64,000 bases of DNA from Cellulomonas xylanilytica (GCF_007989805.1 NZ_BJUB01000006.1:62001-126000), one strand, 5' to 3'. Shown: positions 44,617 to 56,134, counted from the first letter of the stretch. The notes: generated from the letters alone by a model not told the origin. Made by a program: numbers and translations.

Positions 44617-45279
44617 TCAGCCCCCCGTGCCCAGGACCGGCACGACGTCGACCGTGCCCTCCGCCGCCAGCGCGGTGAGGATCACCGGCAGCAGCGAGCT
44701 GGGGACCAGCACCTGCACCGAGCTGCCGCCCGACGCGCCGAAGGCTCCGGACGGCGTGCTCACCTCGGCGACCGTCAGGGCACCGGCCAGCTGGTTCGGC
44801 TCCGCCGGTTCGGCGTCGTCCTCCGGGGCGGGCGGGGTGAACCACAGGTCCACCAGCGCGCCGGGCACCACGTCGCTCGACGGGGCTCGCACGAGAGTGA
44901 CGGAGACCGGCCGCAGATCGAGCTCGTCCGAGGAGCCCACGGCCGACGCGGGCACCAGCTCGCCGCGGCCGACGGCACGGACCGCGACGCCGTCGGTCGC
45001 GACCGGGCGGTCGGCACGCAGGTAGTGGTCCAGGTCGACCGTGCCGAGGCGGACGTCGACGACGGCGAGGTCCTCGGCCGCGACGCGGTCCCCCGGCACC
45101 AGAGCGCCACGCGTCACGTAGACGGGCACCGTGGCCTGGGCGGTGCGCACGGCCCACGAGCCGAGCAGCACCGACGCGGCGACCATCGCGAGGCCGGCCA
45201 GGAGTCGCGGGTCACGCCAGCCGGGCCGTCGCAACCGCGCCGCCACCGGTGCGGGCAGGTCCATCACGCTCGTGTCCAT
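44617..45279 (-). CDS. CpaB/SAF-domain membrane protein
   Basis: A 220-residue protein with a membrane helix at about 26-43 (LLAGLAMVAASVLLGSW), then an outside SAF domain (50-115, VPVYVTRGALVPGDRVAAED). This is the CpaB/RcpC architecture of Flp-pilus loci. The C-terminal half contains a charged loop (PAPEDDAEPAEPN) and ends near VPVLGTGG. ATG 45279 follows an AGGGGAG ribosome site. It is one base upstream of the CpaE-like ATPase and divergent from the HTH gene. No pilin, TadA, TadB or TadC is in the window. Confidence 0.85.
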   Translation of the reverse strand: MDTSVMDLPAPVAARLRRPGWRDPRLLAGLAMVAASVLLGSWAVRTAQATVPVYVTRGALVPGDRVAAEDLAVVDVRLGTVDLDHYLRADRPVATDGVAVRAVGRGELVPASAVGSSDELDLRPVSVTLVRAPSSDVVPGALVDLWFTPPAPEDDAEPAEPNQLAGALTVAEVSTPSGAFGASGGSSVQVLVPSSLLPVILTALAAEGTVDVVPVLGTGG

Positions 45280-45397
45280 CGGCTCCCCTGGTTCGTGGTG
45301 CGTCGCTGCCGACGGCCATCCTGCCGTCTGCGGACCGGCGCGAACGGAGCATTGTGGACAACCCGGTCCGGGCGCCACCGCGTGCCACACTGCGGTC

Positions 45398-45628
45398 ATG
45401 TCTTCGCGGTTCCTGACCCTCGCGGACGTCACCGAGGTGCTGAACATCTCGGCGCCGCAGGCCTACGCGCTCGTGCGCTCCGGCGAGCTGCCCGCCATCC
45501 AGATCGGCGGTCGGCTGCAGTGGCGCGTCGAGTCGACCGAGCTGGAGAAGTACATCCAGCGCATGTACGAGCAGACGCGCGCGCGCATCTCGAGCGACGG
45601 CAGCACGGTCGACGACGGCACGGACTGA
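45398..45628 (+). CDS. Excisionase-type helix-turn-helix protein
   Basis: A 76-residue protein starting at ATG 45398. Residues 4-50 form an AlpA/HTH_17 winged-helix motif, with TLADVTEVLNISAPQAYALV and then GELPAIQIGGRLQWRVESTE as the wing. The tail is helical and acidic. Such proteins are called excisionase-like but in Actinobacteria often regulate chromosomal genes; there is no integrase or attachment site here. Divergent from the CpaB/CpaE genes, it is a candidate regulator of them. CACACT (45386-45391) ends six bases before the ATG, so it is likely leaderless. Confidence 0.85.
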   Translation: MSSRFLTLADVTEVLNISAPQAYALVRSGELPAIQIGGRLQWRVESTELEKYIQRMYEQTRARISSDGSTVDDGTD

Positions 45629-45635
45629 CCGGTAC

Positions 45636-46157
45636 TCAGCCGGTCTGGACGGCTCGCAGCGTCGCGAACGCGACGGACCACCCGCTGCGCGCGCCGCCGA
45701 TCTCGGCGAGGTCGAGGTGGTCCGCACCGACCCGCTCGATGCGCCCGGTCAGGTCGGCGCTGCCGGCACGGACCCGGACGACGGCCCGGTCCCGTGCCAG
45801 GGCGCGCAGCACGTGCCCGAGCCCGAGCCTGGACTCCACGGCCCCGGCTGCCGGGGCGGCGTGCGCGGCGAGCCCGCCCACCGCAGCGGCCGCGGTCAGC
45901 GGTACCAGCGCGCGCCGCACCGGTGACGTGGCCACCAGCAGCCACTCCGGTGCAGCATCGATCAGCTGACCCTCGATCACGTCGGCGCTCCCGACCAGCA
46001 CCCGCACAGGACGCCCCACCGATGCCCGCGCCCGCGCCCCGAGGGTGACCGAGGCACGCTCGGCGCGCGCGAGCTCGGCGACGTCCGCCCGGACGTCGGC
46101 GAGCCGGCCCGCGGCGAGCTGGGCCTCCATGTCCGCGAAGAGCGACTCCCAGCGCAT
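45636..46157 (-). CDS. Conserved hypothetical protein
   Basis: A 173-residue protein of unknown function starting MRWESLFADMEAQLAAGRLADVRADVAEL, an N-terminal helical segment. Two beta-rich stretches follow (VRVLVGSADVIEGQLIDAAPEWLLVA and VVRVRAGSADLTGRIERVGADHLDL), each resembling an Sm-like or OB-like strand-turn unit, joined by an Ala-rich linker. ATG 46157 follows TACCGT (46164-46169) by six bases. It converges with the HTH gene, with seven bases between stops. I recall similar proteins in Micrococcales but no assigned role. Confidence 0.75.
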   Translation of the reverse strand: MRWESLFADMEAQLAAGRLADVRADVAELARAERASVTLGARARASVGRPVRVLVGSADVIEGQLIDAAPEWLLVATSPVRRALVPLTAAAAVGGLAAHAAPAAGAVESRLGLGHVLRALARDRAVVRVRAGSADLTGRIERVGADHLDLAEIGGARSGWSVAFATLRAVQTG

Positions 46158-46241
46158 GCGTGCACGGTACCGGCGCGAGGCCAGCTCGTGGTCGCCCCGT
46201 GCCTCGCCGGGCGCACCCCACGGAGAGCCTGCTCGGCGTGG

Positions 46242-47549
46242 TCAGGGAAGTGCGTCGGCGGCCCGACGTCGCCGCGTCCACGCCTCGTCGACGACGACGG
46301 CCAGCCCGACGAGCACGACCATCGCCCAGAACGACCGGGGGTCCGACGCGTACAGGTCCACGACGAACCACACGAGCACGAGGCCGGAGACCACGACCGC
46401 GACCGCCGTCACCCCCGGCGACGCGCCGAGCTCGGTCCGCAGCCGGAACGCTGCCACCGCCACGAGCAGGAAGACGGCGAGCGACACGGCGCTGCCGACG
46501 GAGGCGAGGGCACCGACGCTGAGCACGGTCACGAACGCGACCATGAGCGCCGCGGTGATGAGGAGCCCGCCGTGCCGGCCCAGCCGCGTCCCGGGCCCGA
46601 ACGCGCGGGGGAAGGTGCCGGAGCTCGCGAGCGCCGCACCGAGCCCGGCCGAGCCGTACAGCGTCGCCGTCACCGTGGAGGCTGTCGCCAGCAGCGCCGC
46701 GCACGCCATCATCACGAAGCCGGCGTGCCCGAGCGCCGGTTCCGCCGCGACCGCCAGCGCCGTCGGACCAGCGGCCACCACCTCGTCGACGGGCAGGGTG
46801 CCGAACACCGCGAGCGCCACGGCGACGTACAGCACGGTGGTGATCGCGAGCGCGGTGTACATCGCGACCGGCAGCTCGCGCCGCGGCTCGGCCAGGTCGC
46901 CGCCGGAGAACGAGATCACCGCGAAGCCGAGGAACGCGAAGAAGGTCAGGGCGATGCTCGCCACGATCTCGTTCACGCCCGGATAGGTGCTGGGAGCGAG
47001 GAGTGCGGTGTCGACCTGCGGGAGCGTGACGACGACGAACACGGCGAAGACGACGAGGAGCAGTCCGACGACCGCCGTCTGGACCCGGTCGAGGAGTCGC
47101 GGACCCGCGACGGTGACCGCCGTCCCGAGCACGACCAGCGCCGCGGCGCACAGCTTGGACAGCCAGCCGCCCGGCGGCGCGTCGGCGAGCAGCACGGCGG
47201 CGTAGTCGCCGAACGACGCGGCGACCATCGCGCCCACCACCACGATCGCCGTCAGGTACCCGAGCCACGAGGCCACCCCGACGAGCCGGCGGCTGCGGAA
47301 CCCGTGCTCGAGGTAGACGATCAGCCCGCCGGACGACGGCCACCGCATCGCGAACTTCACGAGGGTGTACCCGAGCGTCGCGGACATCGCCCCGGCCAGC
47401 AGGAACGAGATCCACACCGCGGAGCCGGCGACGGCGCCTGCCTGGCCGAGCAGGGCGAAGATCCCGGCACCGACCATGGCACCGATCCCCAGCACGACGG
47501 CGCCACGCAGGCTCAGCCGCGCCGTCGTCGACGGTGCCGGCTCGGACAT
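46242..47549 (-). CDS. APC-family amino-acid permease
   Basis: A 435-residue secondary transporter with about twelve membrane helices. It starts at ATG 47549, after a GAGGGGG ribosome site. The first-helix signature VLGIGAMVGAGIFALLGQ is characteristic of the amino acid-polyamine-organocation superfamily and marks the substrate-binding unwound region. The FAFLGFAVISFSGGDLAEP segment in the middle matches the conserved helix 6 region. Substrate unknown; it probably imports or exchanges a neutral or basic amino acid or polyamine. It is divergent from the LysM gene across a 206-base gap. Confidence 0.93.
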   Translation of the reverse strand: MSEPAPSTTARLSLRGAVVLGIGAMVGAGIFALLGQAGAVAGSAVWISFLLAGAMSATLGYTLVKFAMRWPSSGGLIVYLEHGFRSRRLVGVASWLGYLTAIVVVGAMVAASFGDYAAVLLADAPPGGWLSKLCAAALVVLGTAVTVAGPRLLDRVQTAVVGLLLVVFAVFVVVTLPQVDTALLAPSTYPGVNEIVASIALTFFAFLGFAVISFSGGDLAEPRRELPVAMYTALAITTVLYVAVALAVFGTLPVDEVVAAGPTALAVAAEPALGHAGFVMMACAALLATASTVTATLYGSAGLGAALASSGTFPRAFGPGTRLGRHGGLLITAALMVAFVTVLSVGALASVGSAVSLAVFLLVAVAAFRLRTELGASPGVTAVAVVVSGLVLVWFVVDLYASDPRSFWAMVVLVGLAVVVDEAWTRRRRAADALP

Positions 47550-47714
47550 CGGTGCCCCCTCGGGTGCCGCCACAGGCGCTGCGCCGGCACGCCGACCCTA
47601 GCGCCGCCTCCGGAGGACGCGGCCGAGATCACGGTGCCGGGGACGACGGACCGGCGATCATCCCCGACGAGGCTGGACATACAGAGAGCATTCAGGTACA
47701 TCTATGCCCTACAA

Positions 47715-47736
47715 GCATCATCAAACTGCATCAAAC
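47715..47736. repeat. Direct repeats in the LysM promoter region
   Basis: TCAAAC occurs at 47721-47726 and 47731-47736, one helical turn apart, and GCATCA at 47715-47720 and 47728-47733. The surrounding stretch (about 47680-47740) is markedly AT-rich for this genome. A regulator may bind here. Confidence 0.5.
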
Positions 47737-47755
47737 AACATGGTCAGGGGCGAAC

Positions 47756-48733
47756 ATGGCAGTCACCGGCGAGCAGAGAGCGGGCGTGTCGATCGGTGGG
47801 CTCGTGGTGGGAGCCCTGGCCTCCGCGACGGTGGCCGCGGTGCTGGCGTCGCACGTGCGCACCGTCCTGGGTGACCAGGCCGGGCCGTGGCACGTCGACG
47901 CGGTGGTCGAGGTCGCCGTCGTCGCCGTCGGGGCCCTCATCGCCACCTGGCTGGCCGCCAGCACGCTCCTGGCGACGGCGTGCGTCGCCGTCCGCGCCGG
48001 CGGGACGACCTGGCGAGCGGGCGAGCGGCTCGTGCACCGGTGCGCGCCGCAGGTCGTGCGCAAGGCGCTCGTGCTCGCCGTCGGGGCCGGGCTCGGTCTG
48101 GGCCTGGCGACGGGCGCGTCCGCAGCAGCCGTGGAACCGTCGGCCAAGGCAGCCGTCACCACGGTCGCACCGACGCCGGACCTGGGGTGGGCGGTCACGA
48201 CGCCGGGGACCGGAGCCGCAGCACCGGGCGCGACAGCGGCGGCGCAGAGCGGGGACCCGGCCGCAGGAGTGCCGGAGACAGCCGCGGTGCCGGGTGCCTC
48301 GGACACACCCACGACGGCTGCGGCGCAGCGTTCGGAGGACGCCACCGCGACCTCGGCGACCGCGTCGGCGCAGACCGGGCACGCGGCCGCCGCGGCGCCG
48401 ACACCGGTGCCCGAGCAGGCTGCGGCGACCACGCCCCCCGGCGACGTCACGCCGGCGCCGGCCGTCGGGGTGACGGCCACGGGGCACCCGAGGACCTCGG
48501 CACCCGCAAGCGCCGAACCCGCACCGACCGGTACCGTCGTCGTCGCGGCTGGTGACAGCCTTTGGGCGATCGCTGCCCGGCACCTCCCGCCGGGCGCCTC
48601 CGACGCGCAGATCGCTGCCTCCTGGCCGCGCTGGTACGAGGAGAACTCCGCGGTGATCGGCGCTGACCCGGACGTCGTCCGGCCCGGACAGGTGCTCACC
48701 GTGCCCGTGACGGTCGGGGAGCCGGCGCTGTGA
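47756..48733 (+). CDS. LysM-domain membrane protein
   Basis: A 325-residue protein beginning at ATG 47756 with AGGGG a few bases upstream. Residues 10-34 and about 48-75 are hydrophobic helices, and a third lies near 98-122 (ALVLAVGAGLGLGLATGASA). A Pro/Ala/Thr-rich linker of about 130 residues follows, then a C-terminal LysM domain (about 260-325, VVVAAGDSLWAIAARHLPPG and VVRPGQVLTVPV). It likely binds peptidoglycan from the membrane, though a receptor or scaffold role cannot be excluded. Its stop overlaps the next gene. No peptidase domain is present. Confidence 0.85.
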   Translation: MAVTGEQRAGVSIGGLVVGALASATVAAVLASHVRTVLGDQAGPWHVDAVVEVAVVAVGALIATWLAASTLLATACVAVRAGGTTWRAGERLVHRCAPQVVRKALVLAVGAGLGLGLATGASAAAVEPSAKAAVTTVAPTPDLGWAVTTPGTGAAAPGATAAAQSGDPAAGVPETAAVPGASDTPTTAAAQRSEDATATSATASAQTGHAAAAAPTPVPEQAAATTPPGDVTPAPAVGVTATGHPRTSAPASAEPAPTGTVVVAAGDSLWAIAARHLPPGASDAQIAASWPRWYEENSAVIGADPDVVRPGQVLTVPVTVGEPAL

Positions 48734-49371
48734 GCGCCACAGTCGGGGCCGTCGTGCTGGCCCACGGCCGGACCCCCGCCGAGGACGCGTTCGCCCGGGT
48801 CCGGGTCTCCGAGCACGGGCCTGTCCCGCAGCGCCCAGCCGGAGGGACGCGGCCGGGCGGCACCCGCCCACGGCGCGCGCAGGTCCGCCTGGTCCCGGCG
48901 GTGGCGCCCGCGCTCGTCGAGGAGGCGGCCGGGCCCGCCCACGCGGCACCCGAGAGCGCAGCCGGCCGCATCGCGGTCCTGCGGGCCAGTGACCGGTCGC
49001 TGGTCATCGAGGCCGACGACGACGCGCCGCGTGTGCCCCCGGACGGCGACCCGGCGACGGTCGCGCGAGCGGTGGGCCTCGCGTCGCTGGAGGTGCTGGC
49101 CGGGCGACGCTCCGTGGCCCAGCTCGCGCGCTGGTTGACCCCCGGCGTGTACGAGTCCCTCCAGGTCCGCGCCGGTCTCACCCAGCGCGTGCTGGGGACG
49201 AGCGGAGGAGCCCGTCCGCCGGTGATCCGCAGGGCCCGCGCCTGCCGCGTGGACCCGCAGGTGCTGGAGGCGAGCCTCGTGGCTGACGACGGCGTGCGGG
49301 TGCGCGCGGTCGCGCTGCGGCTGGAGGGGCATCGCGGGGCCTGGCGCGTGACCGCGCTCGAGATCGGCTGA
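48730..49371 (+). CDS. Rv3235-family protein (DUF6459-like)
   Basis: A 213-residue protein starting at GTG 48730 inside the stop of the LysM gene. The N-terminal half is disordered (ERRPAGGTRPGGTRPRR-type). The C-terminal half (about 115-213) has the compact block ARAVGLASLEVLAGRRSVAQ, RWLTPGVYESLQVRAG and a final beta-rich VRAVALRLEGHRGAWRVTALE. From memory this is the Rv3235/DUF6459 family, which lies beside secA in mycobacteria too. Function is unknown; the linkage to a LysM protein and SecA hints at envelope or secretion. Confidence 0.8.
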   Translation: MSATVGAVVLAHGRTPAEDAFARVRVSEHGPVPQRPAGGTRPGGTRPRRAQVRLVPAVAPALVEEAAGPAHAAPESAAGRIAVLRASDRSLVIEADDDAPRVPPDGDPATVARAVGLASLEVLAGRRSVAQLARWLTPGVYESLQVRAGLTQRVLGTSGGARPPVIRRARACRVDPQVLEASLVADDGVRVRAVALRLEGHRGAWRVTALEIG

Positions 49372-49384
49372 GCCCGGACACGCA

Positions 49385-49416
49385 GGAGCCCGCCCCCGTA
49401 CGGGAGGCGGGCTTCC
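49385..49416. terminator. Bidirectional terminator between Rv3235-family gene and secA
   Basis: AGCCCGCC (49387-49394) pairs with GGCGGGCT (49406-49413), with an inner CCCG/CGGG stem around TA. It lies between two convergent stop codons and can serve both. Confidence 0.75.
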
Positions 49417-49423
49417 GTGCGTG

Positions 49424-52231
<2,808 letters not shown>

Positions 52232-53212
52232 GCACTACTCCCGACATGTTCGCGCTCCGGGCGCGCGCGGCGTCGGAGCGGCTGAGGTGACCGGCCGCAC
52301 GGCCGGGCGCGTCCATCGTAGGCGAGCCTGCGCGGCGTGGGCGAAGAACGACCACCGCAGCCGCCAGCAGCGTCGCGCCGAGCACGCCAGCGACGCCGAG
52401 CCGCTCGTCGCGCAGGACCACGGCACCGACCGTGGCGGTCAGCGGCTCGAGCAGCGCCAGCAGGGCCGCGGTCGTCGCGGGAACGTGCCGCAGACCCGTG
52501 AAGTAGGCGCTGTAGGCCGCCGCGGTGGGCACCACGGCCAGGTAGGCGAGCAGGACCCAGCCCTCGACGCCCACGGGGAGCGCGAGGCCCGGACCGGCCA
52601 GCGCAGCGACCGGCAGGAGCAGGATTCCGCCGAGCGTGAACGACGTCGCCGTCAGGGGCAACGGGCCCAGTCCGGGCACGCTGCGGCGGTTCAGGCCCGT
52701 CATCGTCGCGAACGCGGCGGCGGCCACCAGGGCGAGCAGGGCGCCCGCGGCGGTGCCCGGTCCGGCGGCCTCGGACGGGCCCACCAGCAGCACCAGCCCC
52801 GTCAGTGCGAGCCCGAGCGCGACGAGCGTGCGGGGCGACGGCAGCCGACGGGCGGACACGGCCGTGCCCACCGCGACGAGCAGCGGGGCGGCGCCCAGGG
52901 CGACCAGCGTGGCGACGGCGACACCCGCCCGCTGGACCGCGGCGAAGTAGGCGGCCTGGTAGACCGCGGCGAGCACGGCCGTCTGCACCACGCGCCGGAC
53001 CACGGGGCGCGTCCGGGCCAGCCCACGCAGCGCCCCCGCCGCCGCGAGCCCCACCAGCAGCACTCCCCCGCCACCCAGCAGCCGGTAGGCCGCGACCGTC
53101 AGCGGCGGCAGGCCCGCGGTGTCCGCGAGCGCCGCCCCGGCGAGGCCGCCCGTCCCCCACAGCACGCCACCGAGCGCGACGAGGGCGAAGTCGCGCGGAC
53201 GTGTCTCGGGCG

Positions 53213-54478
53213 TCATCCCGACCGGACGGCGAGCGCCAGGTCCGGCGCGAGGTCCCCCCGCGGCAGCCCGTCCCGGTCGCCGACCGCGATGTCCTCGAGC
53301 CCCAGCCACCCGGCCAGCTCGCGCAGCTCCGCAGCCAGCGGTTCCACCACGTCGGCGTCCGGCACGGTCGAGCCCGTCGCCCGGTGGGCGGCGAGCACGC
53401 GCAGGACGCCGGCCTGCCGGTCGGCCTTGAGGTCCACCAGCGCGGGCAGGGTCTCCCCCAGCAGGAAGGGCAGGACGTAGTAGCCCCACACCCGCTTCGG
53501 CTCGGGGACGTAGATCTCGATGCGGTACCGCAGCCCGAACAGCGCCTCCAGGCGGCGGCGCTCGAACACCAGCGGGTCGAACGGGTTGAGCAGCGCCCGG
53601 CCGGTGGCCCGCCGGGGCAGGTCGGCGTCCCGGTGCCGCCACACCGGCCCCTGGTTCCACCCCTCGACCACGACCTCCTGCAGCACGCCCTCCTCCACCA
53701 GGTCGGCGATCGCGGGCACGACGCGGGCCTCCTTGATCCGGAAGTAGTCGGCGATGCTGCGCAGCGTGCCGATGCCGTGCGCCCGCGCGCCGATCTCCGT
53801 CAGCGCCCGGACCGCGTCCTCGTCCGACGGCTCGGGCAGGGCGAGGACGGCGGGCGGGAGCACCCGGCTGGTCAGGTCGTACCGGCGCTCGAACGCGCCG
53901 TTGCGTCCCGCCGAGGTGATCTCCCCGGTGAAGAACAGGAACTCCAGCACGCGCTTGGCCACCGACCAGTTCCACCCCCACTCGCCGCGGGTGGTCGGGT
54001 GCTCGGCCTCGAAGTCCTCCTGCACCTGCCGCGCCGTGACGGGACCGCGCTCCGCGATGATCGCGCGGACCTCCTCGACCATCGGCGAGTACTTCAGCGG
54101 CACCTCCGCGATCGCCCCCCACGCCTGGTCCAGGTAGGCGCGCTGCCGCCAGCCGAGCAGGCGGAACGTCTCCGGCGGCACGTACGAGGCCATGTGCGCC
54201 CACGTCTCGACCAGCCGGCGGGGCGCGGTCCCGGACGCCCGGTCGAGCAGCGCCGTGTCGTAGGCGCCCACGCGGGAGAACACCGGCAGGAGGTGCGCCC
54301 GGGCCAGGACGTTGACGGAGTCGATCTGCAGGACCCCGAGGCGGTCCACCACCTGCTGGAACTGCCGCATGGTGGGCTCGGCCGCACGCACGGGGCGGGG
54401 CCGGTCGAGACCCTGCGCGCGCAGCGTGATGCGACGGGCCTGCGACAGGGTGAGACGTTCTGCTACCGGAGCGGTCAC
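53213..54478 (-). CDS. YcaQ/AlkX-family DNA glycosylase (HTH_42)
   Basis: A 421-residue winged-helix protein of the interstrand-crosslink repair glycosylase family. The catalytic motif QxD appears as LGVLQIDSVNVL with Q51 and D53; the YcaQ branch uses QxD, whereas the AlkZ branch uses QxQ. The C-terminal half has the family blocks GPVWRHRDADL and PKRVWGYYVLPFLLGETL. It removes bulky or crosslinked bases from DNA. CAGGAT (54485-54490) ends six bases before GTG 54478, suggesting a leaderless mRNA. It is translationally coupled to the EamA exporter, possibly a detoxification pair (inference). Confidence 0.92.
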   Translation of the reverse strand: MTAPVAERLTLSQARRITLRAQGLDRPRPVRAAEPTMRQFQQVVDRLGVLQIDSVNVLARAHLLPVFSRVGAYDTALLDRASGTAPRRLVETWAHMASYVPPETFRLLGWRQRAYLDQAWGAIAEVPLKYSPMVEEVRAIIAERGPVTARQVQEDFEAEHPTTRGEWGWNWSVAKRVLEFLFFTGEITSAGRNGAFERRYDLTSRVLPPAVLALPEPSDEDAVRALTEIGARAHGIGTLRSIADYFRIKEARVVPAIADLVEEGVLQEVVVEGWNQGPVWRHRDADLPRRATGRALLNPFDPLVFERRRLEALFGLRYRIEIYVPEPKRVWGYYVLPFLLGETLPALVDLKADRQAGVLRVLAAHRATGSTVPDADVVEPLAAELRELAGWLGLEDIAVGDRDGLPRGDLAPDLALAVRSG

Positions 54479-54506
54479 CCGCTCATCCTGCCGTGCGGCA
54501 CCGACA

Positions 54507-54549
54507 CGACGACGCCCGGCCGGTCGTGTCGACCAGCCGGGCGTCGTCG
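54507..54549. terminator. hpf terminator hairpin
   Basis: CGACGACGCCCGGC (54507-54520) and GCCGGGCGTCGTCG (54536-54549) pair over 14 bp, with an inner GGTCG/CGACC stem. It follows the hpf stop on the minus strand. Confidence 0.85.
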
Positions 54550-54562
54550 TCGGTGCGTCAGG

Positions 54563-55192
54563 TCAGCTGCTGACCGCGGCCAGGGGTGCCGGGGTCACGG
54601 CCGCGTCGAGCTTGATGACGCCGTAGCTCCACCCTCGCCGGCGGTACGCGACGGACGGCTGGGCGGTCTCCGCGTCGATGAACAGGAAGAAGTCGTGGCC
54701 GACGAGCTCCATCTCGTACAGCGCGTCGTCGACGGTCATCGGCTGCGCCTGGTGGACCTTCTCGCGGATGACGACCGGGGAGTCGCCGAGCGTGGTCTCG
54801 ACCGCGGCGTCCGGGTCGACGGGGGCGGCCGCGGCCGGTTCCGGCTCGGGCGGCCGGACGTCCACAGGGGCGATCGGAGTGTGGTTGCGGTGGTCCTTGC
54901 GCCGGTCGCGCGTCCGCCGCAGTCGCTCGAGGAGCTTCCCGAGGGCCAGGTCCAGGGCCGCGTACCTGTCGTCCGCGCACGCCTCGGCGCGGATCACGGG
55001 CCCGCGGTCGACGACGGTGAGCTCGACACGCTCACTGCTGCCTGCCTGTCGGGGGTTCGTCTCGTGCGACACGACGACATCGATGCGCTGGGCGCGGGGG
55101 GCCAGCTGCTCGACTTTCGCGAGCTTCTGCTCGACGTGCGCCCGGTACTTCGGGAGCACCTCGGTGTGCCGGCCGGCAACCACGATCTCCAT
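54563..55192 (-). CDS. hpf: Long-form ribosome hibernation promoting factor
   Basis: HPF binds the decoding region of idle 30S subunits and, in the long form, pairs ribosomes into 100S dimers. The 209-residue protein has the N-terminal YfiA/RaiA domain (1-105) and a C-terminal dimerisation domain (150-209), with VIREKVHQAQPMTVDDALYEM and FIDAETAQPSVAYRRRGWSYG. A Pro/Ala linker joins them. ATG 55192 follows AGGAGG, and a GC hairpin sits just upstream of that site. In Actinobacteria it is stress and growth-phase controlled. Confidence 0.96.
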   Translation of the reverse strand: MEIVVAGRHTEVLPKYRAHVEQKLAKVEQLAPRAQRIDVVVSHETNPRQAGSSERVELTVVDRGPVIRAEACADDRYAALDLALGKLLERLRRTRDRRKDHRNHTPIAPVDVRPPEPEPAAAAPVDPDAAVETTLGDSPVVIREKVHQAQPMTVDDALYEMELVGHDFFLFIDAETAQPSVAYRRRGWSYGVIKLDAAVTPAPLAAVSS

Positions 55193-55214
55193 GTGAGCCT
55201 CCTGGGAGGGTCAG

Positions 55215-55233
55215 GGGCGGGTCGAGCCCGCCC
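55215..55233 (-). promoter_or_regulatory. Hairpin upstream of the hpf ribosome site
   Basis: GGGCGGG (55215-55221) and CCCGCCC (55227-55233) pair around TCGAG, just above the AGGAGG near 55200 in the 204-base leader region. It could modulate access of ribosomes. Confidence 0.4.
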
Positions 55234-55396
55234 GAGGGTGACAGTGCGATGGGGCTGCCCTGGGGGCAGTCGGTCGGCGTCACCTCCTCCCGCGGCCGGC
55301 CCGCGTCGACCCGGTGGGTCGGCCCGTGCACGCCGTCGGCTCAGGACCCCACGCTAACCCCGCACCCGTCCGCGAACCACCCGCTCCGCCGAAGGA

Positions 55397-56134
55397 TCAT
55401 CCTGTGGACGGTGCTGGGCGGGGCGGCAGCCGCGGAGCGCCCTGCGGCCCGGGGGTCGACGCGAGCGTCACCGCGCCGAGGACGACGGCACCGGCGCGCT
55501 CGAGCTCGGTGCGGCACGACGCGACGGTCGCCCCGGTGGTCAGCACGTCGTCCACGAGCAGCACGTGCCGGCCCGTGAGCCCGGCGACGTGCCGCGACCG
55601 CACCCGCACCTGGCCGGCGAGGTTGCGTGCGCGCGCCCGGGAGCCGAGCCCCACCTGGTCCTGACCGCGGGCGCGGACGAGCAGCGGCGCCGGACCGGCG
55701 AGGCCGCCGGCGCGCACGAGACCCTGGGCGACCCCGGCAGCGAGGGCGTCGACGAGGTTGCCGCCGCGGCGCCGGCGGGCCGCGGCCGTCGACGGGCAGG
55801 GCACGACCAGCACCGCTCCGGCACCGGCGTCGGTGCACAACCCGCCGGCCGCGCGTGCGAGGGCGGCCGCGAACGGGCGGGTCAGGTCGATCCGGCCACG
55901 GTCCTTCCACGCGACGACGGCGCGCCGGACGTGGCCCGTGCAGTCGGTGAGCGTCCACACCGGGAGCGGCCCCGACCCGTCCAGGCGGTCGAGACGCGGC
56001 GCCCGGTCCTCGCACCGCCACAGCGGACCCGCGAGGCGGTCCGCGCACGCCGCGCACCACGCCTCGTCGTCGAGCCCGCACCCCGCGCACTCGACCGGGA
56101 CGAGCAGACCGAGCAGCTCCCGCGCGAACGACAT
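55397..56134 (-). CDS. comF: ComF-family phosphoribosyltransferase-like protein
   Basis: A 245-residue ComF protein. The N-terminal cysteines CAGCGLDDEAWCAAC (16-30) form a zinc-ribbon-like knuckle. The PRPP motif LLVDDVLTTGATVASC lies near 192-207. ComF is required for DNA uptake competence in some bacteria; its role here is unproven and the other com genes are not in the window. The gene follows lpqB with an 81-base gap. CACGCT (56141-56146) ends six bases before the ATG, so it may have its own leaderless start. Confidence 0.92.
   Translation of the reverse strand: MSFARELLGLLVPVECAGCGLDDEAWCAACADRLAGPLWRCEDRAPRLDRLDGSGPLPVWTLTDCTGHVRRAVVAWKDRGRIDLTRPFAAALARAAGGLCTDAGAGAVLVVPCPSTAAARRRRGGNLVDALAAGVAQGLVRAGGLAGPAPLLVRARGQDQVGLGSRARARNLAGQVRVRSRHVAGLTGRHVLLVDDVLTTGATVASCRTELERAGAVVLGAVTLASTPGPQGAPRLPPRPAPSTG

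Noticed and set aside
45398-45628. Mobile element suggested by an excisionase-like gene
   Set aside because: No integrase, attachment repeats or composition shift nearby; HTH_17 proteins are common chromosomal regulators.
46188-48473. Plus-strand open frame of 761 codons opposite the permease
   Set aside because: Spans two divergent genes and an intergenic region, which no single real gene would do.
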